A stretch of DNA of 64,000 nt from Verrucosispora sp. WMMD573 (GTDB taxonomy: Bacteria; Actinomycetota; Actinomycetes; Mycobacteriales; Micromonosporaceae). The position numbers and the translations under genes are program-made. Location of the stretch: assembly GCF_027497175.1 (NCBI RefSeq), contig NZ_CP114901.1:496001-560000 (forward strand), read 5' to 3'. Shown here piece after piece: positions 17,830-26,403 of this stretch (positions within the stretch are counted from its first letter, which is position 1; each line of letters opens with the position of its first letter). The notes below the pieces were generated by a model that saw nothing but the letters and a program-made list of their open reading frames with translations, did no database searches and was not told the DNA's origin.

Positions 17830-18011
17830 CGGCCGGCGCTCCTCTCAGGGGACATGCTCAAGCAGTACGAGCGTACTGGATCGGCTCGGACAAGGAACGC
17901 CGCGCCCACCGGTCGGCCCGTGCCGGCAAGCCGGCGGCACGGACGTGCGCTGGGCCCGGCGGAGCAATACCCCACCGGACCCAGCGCACACCAGCACGCG
18001 GATCGCCTGGT

Positions 18012-18410
18012 TCAGCCGGCGGCCTCCGGCCCGTGCACCCACTGCACGAGTTGGAGGATCACCCCGTTGGGGTCGGCGACCTGAAAGAAGCGCTCGCCCC
18101 ATGGCTCGGTCTGGATCGGGGTGGCGATCGGCACACCGGCGGTGGTGAGCCGGGCGTACTCGGCGTCGATGTCGTCCACCACGAAGGCGACGAGCACCCC
18201 CTCGGCCCGCTGCGTCCGCAGGCTCTCCGGCTGCAGGCTGGCCAGCCCGGTACGCAGGAAGATCAGGTTGAACCCGACGTCCTCCCGGGCCAGCGAGACG
18301 AAGCCCTCGGCCGACATCTGCTCGTGAAATCCGAAGTGCTGCTGGACGAACGCGGCCGAGGCCGGCACGTCCTCGACGTTGAGCGAGATCGCCGATGCAG
18401 TGATGTGCAC
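18012..18410 (-). CDS. VOC (glyoxalase/bleomycin-resistance) family protein
   Basis: This 132-aa single-unit VOC protein has the beta-alpha-beta-beta-beta pattern (ITASAISLNVEDVPASAAFV... and VVDDIDAEYARLTTAG...FFQVADPNGVILQLVQW). VOC proteins bind metals and act as dioxygenases, isomerases or antibiotic-binding proteins; the substrate is not predictable. The GTG at 18410 is preferred because AGGGGG lies five bases upstream. It is divergent from a TetR gene and shares the palindromic region at 18441-18465, so it is the likely target of that repressor. Confidence 0.8.
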   Translation of the reverse strand: MHITASAISLNVEDVPASAAFVQQHFGFHEQMSAEGFVSLAREDVGFNLIFLRTGLASLQPESLRTQRAEGVLVAFVVDDIDAEYARLTTAGVPIATPIQTEPWGERFFQVADPNGVILQLVQWVHGPEAAG

Positions 18411-18440
18411 GCGCACCCCCTGTGCGGAGACGGAAACTAC

Positions 18441-18465
18441 GTACATTGTACAACGTACTGTGTAC
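18441..18465. promoter_or_regulatory. Candidate TetR operator
   Basis: The 25-bp stretch begins GTACATTGTACAA and ends CTGTGTAC, so GTACA...TGTAC half-sites flank a TTGTACAA palindrome. It sits between the divergent VOC and TetR starts, as expected for shared autoregulation. Confidence 0.55.
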
Positions 18466-18492
18466 GGGGTTTTAACCTGCGAAGATCAGTGG

Positions 18493-19269
18493 GTGCCCGA
18501 CCACCGCACCGGGGGCGGAGACCCCGCTCACACCCTGCGTCTGCTCTGGCGGCAGACCGACGATGTGCCTCGTCGTGGCCCCCGTCAGGGCCGCTCACTT
18601 GACGACATCGTGCTGGCCGCGATCGAGTTGGCGGACGCCGAAGGGCTTGACGCGGTGACCATGCGGGCGCTCGCCCAGACCGTCGGCGTGGCACCGATGA
18701 CCCTCTACACGTACGTCCCGGGCAAGGCCGAACTGCTCGACCTGATGCTCGACGCGATCTACACCGGCATGCCCAGGCCGGACCGCTCCGGCGACCCGTG
18801 GCGAGCCCGGGTGGCGGCGCTGGCGACGGACAACCGGGAACTGTTCACCGCTCACCCCTGGGCGGCCGAGATCGCCACCGGCCGCCCACCGCTCGGGCCG
18901 GGCCAGATGACGAAGTACGAGTACGAGCTGCGCGCCTTCGACGGCACCGGGCTGGACGACGTGACCCGCGACGCCGCGCTCACCTACGTCCTCGACTTCG
19001 TCCGGGCTGCCGCCCGCTCGGCGGCCGAGGCACGCTCCGCCCAGCAGGAGAGCGCCTGGACGGACGAACAGTGGTGGACGGCGAACGCACCCCTGTTGGC
19101 GCAGGTCCTCGATGAGCGACGCTTTCCGACCGCCGTCCGGGTCGGCGCCGCGGCCGGAGCGGCTCAGAACGCCGCGTACCACCCCGACCACGCGTACGAC
19201 TTCGGCCTGGCCCGCGTCCTCGACGCCCTCACCACCCTGATCGCCACCACCCCCGAACCGCCACATTGA
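18493..19269 (+). CDS. TetR family repressor with TetR_C-type ligand domain
   Basis: This protein of about 258 aa has a helix-turn-helix at roughly 35-80 (IELADAEGLDAVTMRALAQ... VAPMTLYTYVPGKAELLDLML). It continues as the C-terminal domain of tetracycline-repressor-like regulators (ETS: HPWAAEIATGRPPLGPGQ, YVLDFVRAAARS). The inducer is unknown. The start is uncertain: GTG 18493 has only a weak Shine-Dalgarno, and GTG 18460 would overlap the operator. It likely controls itself and the divergent VOC gene. The stop codon is inside the terminator stem. Confidence 0.85.
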   Translation: MPDHRTGGGDPAHTLRLLWRQTDDVPRRGPRQGRSLDDIVLAAIELADAEGLDAVTMRALAQTVGVAPMTLYTYVPGKAELLDLMLDAIYTGMPRPDRSGDPWRARVAALATDNRELFTAHPWAAEIATGRPPLGPGQMTKYEYELRAFDGTGLDDVTRDAALTYVLDFVRAAARSAAEARSAQQESAWTDEQWWTANAPLLAQVLDERRFPTAVRVGAAAGAAQNAAYHPDHAYDFGLARVLDALTTLIATTPEPPH

Positions 19270-19324
19270 CCGAGAGGTTTGCGTCTCGGGATCAACCCTC
19301 CCGAGACGCAAACCTCTTGGTCAA
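19266..19324. terminator. 25-bp-arm bidirectional hairpin
   Basis: Arms 19266-19290 and 19300-19324 pair at 24 of 25 positions, the exception being a G-U wobble; the loop is 9 nt. It separates the convergent TetR and mdh genes. The arms are unusually AT-rich (GAGAGGTTTGCGTCTC). Confidence 0.85.
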
Positions 19325-19339
19325 CTCAGCTCGTCGCGG

Positions 19340-20290
19340 TCACATGGACGCGACGTCGGCCTGCTTGGCGCGGACCGCCTCGGCGGCCTCCTTGAGGGCG
19401 GCCAGTTCGTCGGCGTCGAGGTCGGTCTCCACCACGCGCTTGACGCCCTGGGCGCCGATCTCGGCCTCGACGCCCAGGTAGACACCGGCGATGCCGTACT
19501 CGCCGTCGACCCAGGCACAGACCGGCATGACCTCGCCGGAGTCCTCTGCGACCGCCCTCGCCATCCGGGCCGCCGCCGCCGACGGGGCGTAGTACGCCGA
19601 CCCGGTCTTGAGCAGCGCCACCACCTCGGCCCCGCCGTTGCGGGTACGCACGACCAGGTCCTCGATCTGCTCGGCCGGCATCACCTCGCGCAGCGGCTTG
19701 CCGTTCACGCTGCTCTGCGACGGCACCGGAACCATGGTGTCGCCGTGCGAGCCCAGGGTCAGCGTCTTCACCGACTTCACCGGCACCTGCAACGCCTCGG
19801 CGACGAAGTTGGTGAACCGGGCGGTGTCCAGCATGCCGGCCTGGCCGAGCACCCGGTTGCGCGGGAACTGGGTGGCGATCTGGGCCAGCGCGGTCATCTC
19901 GTCGAGTGGGTTGGAGACCACGATGACGACGGCGCTCGGGGCGTACTTGGCCACGTTCTCGGCGACCTGACGGACGATCTTGGCGTTGGTCTCCAGCAGG
20001 TCCATCCGGCTCATCCCGGGCTTGCGCGGCAGCCCGGCGGTGATGACGACCACGTCCGAGCCCTCGATGCCCTCGTAGCCTTCACCGTTCGGACCGGTCG
20101 TGACCCCGACGACCTTGGTCTCGAAGCCCTCCACAGCACGCGACTGGTTGAGGTCGAGGGCGATGCCCGCGGGCTTGCCCTCGATGATGTCGGTGATCAC
20201 GACGGTGTCGAAGACGTCGTACTCGGCCAGGCGCTGCGCGGTGGTGGAGCCGTAGAATCCGGCCCCGACGACAGTGACCTTCTTACCCAT
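19340..20290 (-). CDS. mdh: Malate dehydrogenase, lactate-dehydrogenase-like type
   Basis: This 316-aa NAD-dependent enzyme interconverts malate and oxaloacetate. It has the Rossmann start VTVVGAGFYGSTTAQRLAE, substrate-binding RKPGMSRMDLLETN, SNPLDEMT and the catalytic His motif GSHGDTMVP. The RKPGMSR form marks the LDH-like MDH subgroup rather than the 329-aa mycobacterial type. AGGGAGTGGG precedes the ATG. It lies 80 bp downstream of folD on the same strand; a TACGGT box in that gap suggests its own promoter. Confidence 0.95.
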   Translation of the reverse strand: MGKKVTVVGAGFYGSTTAQRLAEYDVFDTVVITDIIEGKPAGIALDLNQSRAVEGFETKVVGVTTGPNGEGYEGIEGSDVVVITAGLPRKPGMSRMDLLETNAKIVRQVAENVAKYAPSAVVIVVSNPLDEMTALAQIATQFPRNRVLGQAGMLDTARFTNFVAEALQVPVKSVKTLTLGSHGDTMVPVPSQSSVNGKPLREVMPAEQIEDLVVRTRNGGAEVVALLKTGSAYYAPSAAAARMARAVAEDSGEVMPVCAWVDGEYGIAGVYLGVEAEIGAQGVKRVVETDLDADELAALKEAAEAVRAKQADVASM

Positions 20291-20370
20291 GGTCGTCCCA
20301 CTCCCTGATACCAGTCGGTTTTCCGGACCGTATCAGCCATCCTGGCACCGATCGGGCCAGGGGCGGACGG

Positions 20371-21231
20371 TTATGGGCCTTCGGCCCGCTCCACGACATT
20401 GGTGAGCAACATGGCGCGGGTCATCGGACCGACCCCGCCGGGCATCGGTACCAGCTTGCCGGCCACCTCGGCGACCTCCGGGTCCACGTCGCCGGTGTAG
20501 CGGCCCTTGCCGTCGGAACCGATCACCCGGGTGATGCCCACGTCGACCACGACGGCCCCCGGATTCACCATGTCCGCGGTGAGCAGACCGGGTACGCCCG
20601 CCGCCACGATCACGATGTCGGCGGCCCGGGTGTGCGCGGCCAGGTCCAGGGTGCCGGTGTGGCAGAGGGTGACGGTGGCATTCTCGCTCCGCCGCGTCAA
20701 CAGCAGCCCCAGCGGGCGTCCGACGGTGTTGCCCCGGCCCACCACCGCCACGTTGGCGCCGCGCAGCGGCACGTCGTGCCGACGAAGCAGCTCCACGATG
20801 CCGCGCGGGGTGCAGGGCAGCGGCGCGTCGTAGCCGAGCACCAGCCGGCCCAGGTTCACCGGGTGCAGGCCGTCGGCGTCCTTGTCCGGGTCGATCAGCT
20901 CCAGCACCCGCTGTGTGTCCAGGTGCGCCGGCAAGGGCAGCTGGACGATGTAGCCGTGGCAGGCCGGATCGGCGTTCAGCTCGGCGATGACCTGGTCGAC
21001 CTGCTCCTGGGTGGCGTCGGCCGGCAGCTCCCGGCGGATGGAGGCGATGCCGACCTCGGCGCAGTCCCGGTGCTTGCCGTTGACGTACGCCTGGGAGCCC
21101 GGATCGGACCCGACCAGCACCGTGCCGAGCCCCGGCACGGTGCCCCGTTCCGCCAGCGCCTTCACCCGCGTCCGCAGCTCGTCCTTGATCTCGGCCGCGG
21201 TCGCCTTGCCGTCCAGAAGCGTCGCCGTCAC
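20371..21231 (-). CDS. folD: Methylenetetrahydrofolate dehydrogenase/cyclohydrolase
   Basis: This 286-aa bifunctional enzyme interconverts 5,10-methylene-, methenyl- and 10-formyl-THF. The catalytic region [17 protein letters not shown] has the Tyr and Lys, followed by QLPLP, the NADP-binding [13 protein letters not shown] and the C-terminal PGGVGPMT. It supplies formyl-THF for purine synthesis, which fits the purN-purH gene 9 kb away. Mdh follows on the same strand. Confidence 0.96.
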   Translation of the reverse strand: MTATLLDGKATAAEIKDELRTRVKALAERGTVPGLGTVLVGSDPGSQAYVNGKHRDCAEVGIASIRRELPADATQEQVDQVIAELNADPACHGYIVQLPLPAHLDTQRVLELIDPDKDADGLHPVNLGRLVLGYDAPLPCTPRGIVELLRRHDVPLRGANVAVVGRGNTVGRPLGLLLTRRSENATVTLCHTGTLDLAAHTRAADIVIVAAGVPGLLTADMVNPGAVVVDVGITRVIGSDGKGRYTGDVDPEVAEVAGKLVPMPGGVGPMTRAMLLTNVVERAEGP

Positions 21232-21656
21232 GAGCAGATCGTCTCACGTCCGCCGCCACCGGCTCCCCCGACCTCGGCGACCCGACCGGCCAGACTACTT
21301 TGCGTGAGGTGTCATTCGTCACTTAGCGTGACAATCTGTGGAGCCCAACACACCGGTTCCGGACGCCCGGGCACGAAGGCCCACAATCCGACGATCATGA
21401 CGGGCCGCAACCAGGCAACCCACCGAGCCGTCAACGTCGCCCAATCGTTCCATATCTCCGCACTTCAGGGCGGCATCTCAGTAATGCGTGTAGCACGCTA
21501 CCGAGAGCCCGACAAGACCGGGGGTGGCGTTCCGTTACCCCATCGCAACCGCTACGTTGCCGACTCGCGGCATACGACCTACCGTTGCCGGTCGTTGCGC
21601 AGCGTCACCCCAAAGCCGGGCCCGACTGCGCAGCGTAATGGAGATGAGGAGGCTAG
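21232..21656 (+). other. 425-bp region upstream of opp1 with a sigma-70-like promoter
   Basis: A TTGCGT (21300-21305) and TAGCGT (21324-21329) pair with an 18-bp spacer forms a plausible promoter, which would leave a leader of about 320 nt. Other TANNNT boxes occur further right, so the true start is uncertain. GAGGAGG lies just before the ATG at 21657. I see no riboswitch fold that I recognise and no gene. Confidence 0.45.
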
Positions 21657-23261
21657 ATGCGTGTTCGTAGGCTCGCTGCCTGGACCGCCCTCCCGCTCGC
21701 GGTGACCCTGGGCCTGGTGGCCTGCGGCTCGGGCGGCGACGGCGGATCCGGCGAGAGCGACCCCAGTGCGGCCGTGCGGATCGAGATCGCCGAGCCGCAG
21801 CACCTGGTGCCGACCAACACCAACGAGACGAGCGGTTCCCAGGTGCTCGCCGCCCTGTTCAGCCCGCTTGTCGACTACGACGAGACCCACAAGCCGTACG
21901 AGGTGGCCGCGGAGTCGATCACGTCCGAGGACAACACCACCTGGACGATCAAACTCAAGGACGGCTACACGTTCCACAACGGCGAAGCGGTCACCGCCGA
22001 CAACTACGTCGACGCCTGGAACTACGGCGCCTACGCGCCGAACGGGCAGAACTCCAGCTACTTCTTCGAGAAGATCGCCGGCTACGACGACCTGCAGGGC
22101 GAGAGCCCGAAGGCCGAGACGCTCAGCGGGCTGAAGCAGGTCGACGACCTGACCTTCACCGTCACGCTCTCCCAGCCGTACAGCGAGTTCAAGTCGATGC
22201 TCGGCTACACCGCCTTCTACCCGCTGCCGGAAGCCGCGTTCAGCGCTCCCGGCGAGCTGGCCGAGGGCTTCGAGCAGGCGCCGATCGGCCAGGGTCCGTT
22301 CAAGATGAAGGGCACCTGGCAGCACGACGCCAAGGTCGAGGTCGAGCGGTACGACGCTTTCCCCGGCGAGCAGCCGAAGGTGGCCGGCGTCGAGTTCCGG
22401 ATCTACCAGCAGCTGACCGCGGCGTACGCGGACGTGCTGTCGGACAACCTTGACGTGATCAAGACCATCCCGACGGAGAACCTCTCCACCGCCGGCACCG
22501 ATCTGGGCGACCGCTTCCTGCAGAGCCCGGCGTCGTCGCTGCACTTCCTGGCGTTCCCCACCTTCCAGGAGGAGTTCAGCAACCCGGATGTACGCAAGGC
22601 CATCTCGATGGCGATCGACCGCGACGAGATCACTCGGTCGATCTTCAAGGACTCGCAGCAGCCGGCCCGCGCGTTCGTCTCCCCGGCCGTCGCCGGCTAC
22701 CGGGAGAACACCGTGGGCGCCGCGGGCGAGTTCGACCCGGCCAAGGCCAAGTCGCTCTACCAGGCCGCCGGAGGCCCGTCGAAGATCACCCTGTCCTACA
22801 ACGGCGACGGCGGCCACAAGGACTGGATCGACGCCACCTGCAACCAGCTCAAGGCCAACCTGGGCGTGGACTGCGTCGGCAGCGCCGAGCCCAAGTTCGC
22901 CGACCTGCTGACCAAGGTCAAGGCCAAGCAGCCGGTGGGCCTGTTCCGGATGGGCTGGATCATGGACTACCCGTCCATGGAGAACTACCTGGGCCCGCTG
23001 TACAGCACCAACGGTTCGTCGAACTACTACGGCTACAGCAACCCGGACTTCGACCGGCTGCTCGCCGAGGGCGCCAGCGCCCCCAGCGAGGAGGAGGCGA
23101 TCAAGAAGTACCAGGAGGCCGAGGACCTGCTGGCCGAGGACCTGCCGGTCGTACCGCTGCGGTTCGGCCAGAACAACTTCGGCCACTCGACCAAGGTCAA
23201 GAACGTCGAGATGGACCTCTTCGACCGGGTCAACCTGACCAAGATCGAAGCGATCAAGTAA
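21657..23261 (+). CDS. oppA: Oligopeptide ABC transporter substrate-binding lipoprotein (opp1)
   Basis: This 534-aa extracellular lipoprotein has a signal peptide with lipobox LVAC (acylated Cys23) and an SBP_bac_5 domain across the rest (YTFHNGEAVTADNYVDAWNY; late GWIMDYPSMENYLGPLYST). It captures peptides or similar solutes for the permeases encoded next. GAGGAGG lies seven bases before the ATG. A 16-bp hairpin separates it from oppB, which usually lets the binding protein be made in excess. It is paralogous to the gene at 48261-49895. Confidence 0.93.
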   Translation: MRVRRLAAWTALPLAVTLGLVACGSGGDGGSGESDPSAAVRIEIAEPQHLVPTNTNETSGSQVLAALFSPLVDYDETHKPYEVAAESITSEDNTTWTIKLKDGYTFHNGEAVTADNYVDAWNYGAYAPNGQNSSYFFEKIAGYDDLQGESPKAETLSGLKQVDDLTFTVTLSQPYSEFKSMLGYTAFYPLPEAAFSAPGELAEGFEQAPIGQGPFKMKGTWQHDAKVEVERYDAFPGEQPKVAGVEFRIYQQLTAAYADVLSDNLDVIKTIPTENLSTAGTDLGDRFLQSPASSLHFLAFPTFQEEFSNPDVRKAISMAIDRDEITRSIFKDSQQPARAFVSPAVAGYRENTVGAAGEFDPAKAKSLYQAAGGPSKITLSYNGDGGHKDWIDATCNQLKANLGVDCVGSAEPKFADLLTKVKAKQPVGLFRMGWIMDYPSMENYLGPLYSTNGSSNYYGYSNPDFDRLLAEGASAPSEEEAIKKYQEAEDLLAEDLPVVPLRFGQNNFGHSTKVKNVEMDLFDRVNLTKIEAIK

Positions 23262-23271
23262 CACCCACGCC

Positions 23272-23307
23272 GGCGGGTCGGGTCACCGCGAGGTGACCCG
23301 ACCCGCC
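23272..23307 (+). terminator. 16-bp hairpin with GCGA tetraloop between oppA1 and oppB1
   Basis: Arms 23272-23287 and 23292-23307 are perfectly complementary around a GCGA (GNRA) tetraloop. It is inside the operon, so it is more likely a partial terminator or a 3' stabiliser of the oppA mRNA than a full stop. Confidence 0.7.
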
Positions 23308-23342
23308 ACGCGGTTCGCCCCTTTTCAGGGAGACTGCCAATT

Positions 23343-24281
23343 ATGTTCCGCTTCATCGTGCGGCGTCTGCTCCAGATGGTCCTGGCCTTCTTCGGGACCA
23401 CACTGATCGTCTACGCGCTGATGTTCGCCGGTCAGGGCGATCCGATCCAGGCCCTCGCCGGGGAACGCCCGGTCACTGCCGCACAGCGGGCGTACCTCAC
23501 GGAGAAGTACCACCTCGACGCCACCGGGATCGGCGGCTTCTTCTACAGGTACTTCGACTACATCTCGAATCTGCTCCGCGGCGACCTTGGCGAGTCGCTC
23601 ACCGGACGGTCGATCGGCGACATCCTGGCCGCCGCCTGGCCGGTCACGATCAGGCTGGCTCTGATCGCCATCGCGGTCGCGGTCATCTTCGGCGTCACCG
23701 CGGGCGTCCTCGCCGGCATCCGGCGGGCCAGCGTCTTCGACAACGCCACCCTGCTGCTGACCCTGCTGGTGCTCGGCATTCCGACAATCGTGCTCGCCCC
23801 GCTGGCGCAGTACTTCCTGGGCGTCAAGTGGCAGGTCTTCCCGCCCACCGCCGGCGCTGATCCCGACTTCTTCGCGCTGCTGCTGCCGGGCATCGTGCTC
23901 GGCTCGCTCTCCCTGGCCACCGCGCTGCGGCTGACCCGTACCTCGGTGGCCGAGAACCTGCGCGCCGACTACGTGCGCACCGCGCGGTCGAAGGGCCTGC
24001 CGAATCGGCGGGTGGTGAGCGTGCACGTGCTGCGCAACTCGCTCATCCCGGTGATCACCTTCCTCGGCGTCGAGGTCGGCAACCTGATGAGCGGCGCGAT
24101 CATCACCGAGGGCGTGTTCAACATCCCGGGCGTCGGTTTCAACCTGTTCCGCGGCATCCGCACTGAGGACGGCCCGCTGGTGGTGGGCATCGTCAGCGTG
24201 CTCGTCGTGGTCTACCTGGTCTCCAACCTGGTGGTCGACATCCTGTACGCCGTCCTGGACCCGAGGATCCGCTATGAGTGA
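23343..24281 (+). CDS. oppB: Oligopeptide ABC permease OppB (opp1)
   Basis: This 312-aa inner-membrane permease starts with FIVRRLLQMVLAFFGTTLIVYAL (helix 1). It has about six helices and the binding-protein-dependent EAA loop (DYVRTARSKGLPNRRVVSVHVLRNSLIPV). It ends YAVLDPRIRYE, identical to the end of OppB2. AGGGAG precedes the ATG. Its stop overlaps a 43-aa bridging ORF as ATGAGTGA. Confidence 0.93.
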   Translation: MFRFIVRRLLQMVLAFFGTTLIVYALMFAGQGDPIQALAGERPVTAAQRAYLTEKYHLDATGIGGFFYRYFDYISNLLRGDLGESLTGRSIGDILAAAWPVTIRLALIAIAVAVIFGVTAGVLAGIRRASVFDNATLLLTLLVLGIPTIVLAPLAQYFLGVKWQVFPPTAGADPDFFALLLPGIVLGSLSLATALRLTRTSVAENLRADYVRTARSKGLPNRRVVSVHVLRNSLIPVITFLGVEVGNLMSGAIITEGVFNIPGVGFNLFRGIRTEDGPLVVGIVSVLVVVYLVSNLVVDILYAVLDPRIRYE

Positions 24282-24405
24282 CCGTCCAACCCCCATCCTC
24301 GGCAGGTCGATCATGAAGTTGTTGCCCCGCCACGCCGGAGGGGCCGACAACAACTTCATGATCGACGCTTGGGGTGGGGTCGACCGGGCCGGGGTGTGGC
24401 GATGA
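24274..24405 (+). CDS. 43-aa bridging mini-ORF between oppB1 and oppC1
   Basis: The ORF begins at the ATG inside ATGAGTGA at the oppB stop and ends with TGA overlapping the oppC ATG (ATGA at 24402-24405). The peptide starts MSDRPTPILG and ends VDRAGVWR. The opp2 operon has a homologous ORF in the same place (MSDRIT... EVWT). Residues 12-30 come from an inserted palindrome, kept in frame. It may act only in translational coupling; no domain is recognisable. Confidence 0.55.
   Translation: MSDRPTPILGRSIMKLLPRHAGGADNNFMIDAWGGVDRAGVWR
24306..24366. repeat. Palindromic element, 19-bp perfect arms
   Basis: Arms 24306-24324 and 24348-24366 are exact inverse complements (core CGATCATGAAGTTGTTG) around a 23-nt loop with a further CCCC/GGGG pair. 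The core CGATCATGAAGTT recurs in the palindrome at 59844-59912. It lies within an operon, so it is unlikely to be a simple terminator. Confidence 0.8.
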
Positions 24406-25358
24406 GTGATTTCGAGACGGTGGCGGCGTCGGAGAACCAGGCCGCGCGGCGTGGGCCAGCCGGGGAGCCGGGCACACCGGACCAGGTGGGGCGGCCCCGC
24501 AAGCCGCGCAGCCTGGCCGGCGACGCCTGGCGTGACCTGCGCCGTAAGCCGATCTTCTGGATCAGCCTGCTCCTGGTGCTGCTGGTGACCGCGATGGCCG
24601 CTGTGCCGGGTTTGTTCACCAGCAACGACCCCGCCGACTGCGTGCTGTCCCGGCAGCACGCCGGGCCCTCCGGCGGCGCCATCTTCGGGTACGACTTCCA
24701 GGGCTGCGACACGTACGCCCGGGCGGTCTACGGCGCGCGGGCCTCGCTGCTGGTCGGCGCCCTGAGCGCGCTGTTCACCGGCCTGATCGCGCTGGTCGTG
24801 GGGATGCTCGCGGGATACTTCGGCGGCTGGGTCGACGCGGTGCTCTCCCGGGTGATCGACATCGTGCTCGGCATCCCGCTGCTGCTGGCCGCGATCGTCC
24901 TGCTCAAGCGCATCGGCAGCGACAGCGCCACGGTACGCGTCGCCGCGGTCATCTTCGTGCTGGCGGTGCTCGGCTGGACCACCGCCGCCCGGGTGGTCCG
25001 GTCCTCGGTGATCACCGCTCGGGAGCAGGACTACGTGGCCGCCGCGCGGATGCTGGGGGCCGGCAACGGGCGGATCATGTGGCGGCACATCCTGCCGAAC
25101 GCACTCGCCCCGGCCATCGTGGTGCTGACCATCGCGCTCGGTTCGTTCATCGCCGCCGAGGCGACGCTGTCCTTCCTCGGCATCGGGCTGCGGGAGCCGA
25201 CCATCTCCTGGGGCATCGAGATCAACAACGGTCGGGTGCACATGCGGGAGTCGGCGACCCCACTGGTGGTCCCGTCGACCTTCCTGGCGCTGACCGTGCT
25301 GGCCTTCATCATGCTCGGCGACGCGATCCGCGACGCCTTCGACCCGAAGCTCCGGTGA
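24402..25358 (+). CDS. oppC: Oligopeptide ABC permease OppC (opp1)
   Basis: This 318-aa permease has a 45-residue cytoplasmic N-terminus (MSDFETVAASENQ), a first helix near 60 (PIFWISLLLVLLVTAMAAV) and five more. It carries the EAA loop QDYVAAARMLGAGNGRIMWRHILPNALAPAIV and ends DAIRDAFDPKLR. It pairs with OppB1. The start is set by the ATGA overlap with the mini-ORF; the in-frame ATG 33 bp upstream is within that ORF. Confidence 0.92.
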   Translation: MSDFETVAASENQAARRGPAGEPGTPDQVGRPRKPRSLAGDAWRDLRRKPIFWISLLLVLLVTAMAAVPGLFTSNDPADCVLSRQHAGPSGGAIFGYDFQGCDTYARAVYGARASLLVGALSALFTGLIALVVGMLAGYFGGWVDAVLSRVIDIVLGIPLLLAAIVLLKRIGSDSATVRVAAVIFVLAVLGWTTAARVVRSSVITAREQDYVAAARMLGAGNGRIMWRHILPNALAPAIVVLTIALGSFIAAEATLSFLGIGLREPTISWGIEINNGRVHMRESATPLVVPSTFLALTVLAFIMLGDAIRDAFDPKLR

Positions 25359-25365
25359 TCCCCTC

Positions 25366-26403
25366 ATGAGTCAGCACGCCGTCCGGCCGACGCCGGCCTC
25401 GCCCACCCCACCCGACGGGCACCTGCTGGAGGTGCGCGACCTGCACGTCGAGTTCCGCACCGGCGAGGGCGTGGCCAAGGTGATCAACGGGGTCAGTTAC
25501 CACCTGGACCCGGGCGAGACGCTCGCCGTGCTGGGCGAGTCCGGCTCCGGCAAGTCCGTCACCGCCCAGGCCATCATGGGCATCCTGGACACTCCGCCGG
25601 CCCACATCAGCTCTGGCGAGATCCGCTACTCCGGTCGCGACCTGCTGGGCCTGCCGGAGGAGCAACGCCGGCAGATCCGGGGCAAGGAGATCGCGATGAT
25701 CTTCCAGGACGCCCTCTCCGCGTTGAACCCGGTCTTCCCGGTCGGCTGGCAGATCGGCGAGACCTTGCGCCAGCGACTCGGGATGTCCCGCGCGGACGCC
25801 CGTCGCCGCGCGGTGGAGCTGATGGACCTGGTGCAGATCCCCGCCGCGGGGCGGCGTCTCGGTGACTACCCGCACCAGTTCTCCGGCGGTATGCGGCAGC
25901 GGGTGATGATCGCGATGGCCCTGGCGATGGAACCGAAGGTGCTCATCGCCGACGAGCCCACCACCGCGCTGGACGTCACCGTGCAGGCCCAGATCATGGA
26001 TCTCCTCGCCGACCTGCGGCGGGACCTGGACATGGCGATGATCCTGATCACCCACGACCTGGGTGTGGTGGCCGACGTCGCGGACCGCATCGCGGTCATG
26101 TACGCGGGCCGGATCGTCGAGCACGCCGACGTCCGGTCGCTGTACCGGGCGCCCGCCCACCCGTACACCAAGGGTCTGCTGAACTCGATTCCGCGCCTGG
26201 ACCAGCGGGGCGGGAGGCTGTCCACGATCCGTGGCCTGCCGCCCAACCTGATGCGGATCCCCAGCGGTTGCCCCTTCCACCCCCGGTGCCCGTACGTGCA
26301 GCAGGTCTGTGTGGACGTGGTGCCGCACGACCTGGTCCTCGGCGACGGCCGGACCAGCGCGTGCCATTTCGCCCAGGAGGTACGCGATGACCGCGCCGGC
26401 TAG
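25366..26403 (+). CDS. oppD: Oligopeptide ABC ATPase OppD (opp1)
   Basis: This 345-aa ATPase has Walker [14 protein letters not shown] (about 55-67), Q-loop [13 protein letters not shown], signature [16 protein letters not shown] and Walker [15 protein letters not shown]. The C-terminal oligo_HPY extension has [14 protein letters not shown], whose cysteines typically hold an Fe-S cluster in this family. It starts seven bases after the oppC stop and overlaps oppF by 17 bp. Confidence 0.94.
   Translation: MSQHAVRPTPASPTPPDGHLLEVRDLHVEFRTGEGVAKVINGVSYHLDPGETLAVLGESGSGKSVTAQAIMGILDTPPAHISSGEIRYSGRDLLGLPEEQRRQIRGKEIAMIFQDALSALNPVFPVGWQIGETLRQRLGMSRADARRRAVELMDLVQIPAAGRRLGDYPHQFSGGMRQRVMIAMALAMEPKVLIADEPTTALDVTVQAQIMDLLADLRRDLDMAMILITHDLGVVADVADRIAVMYAGRIVEHADVRSLYRAPAHPYTKGLLNSIPRLDQRGGRLSTIRGLPPNLMRIPSGCPFHPRCPYVQQVCVDVVPHDLVLGDGRTSACHFAQEVRDDRAG

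Noticed and set aside
24274..24409. Transposon insertion with an 8-bp ATGAGTGA target duplication
   Set aside because: The paired ATGAGTGA also occurs in the opp2 operon without the palindrome, so it is an ancestral start/stop arrangement rather than a target-site duplication.
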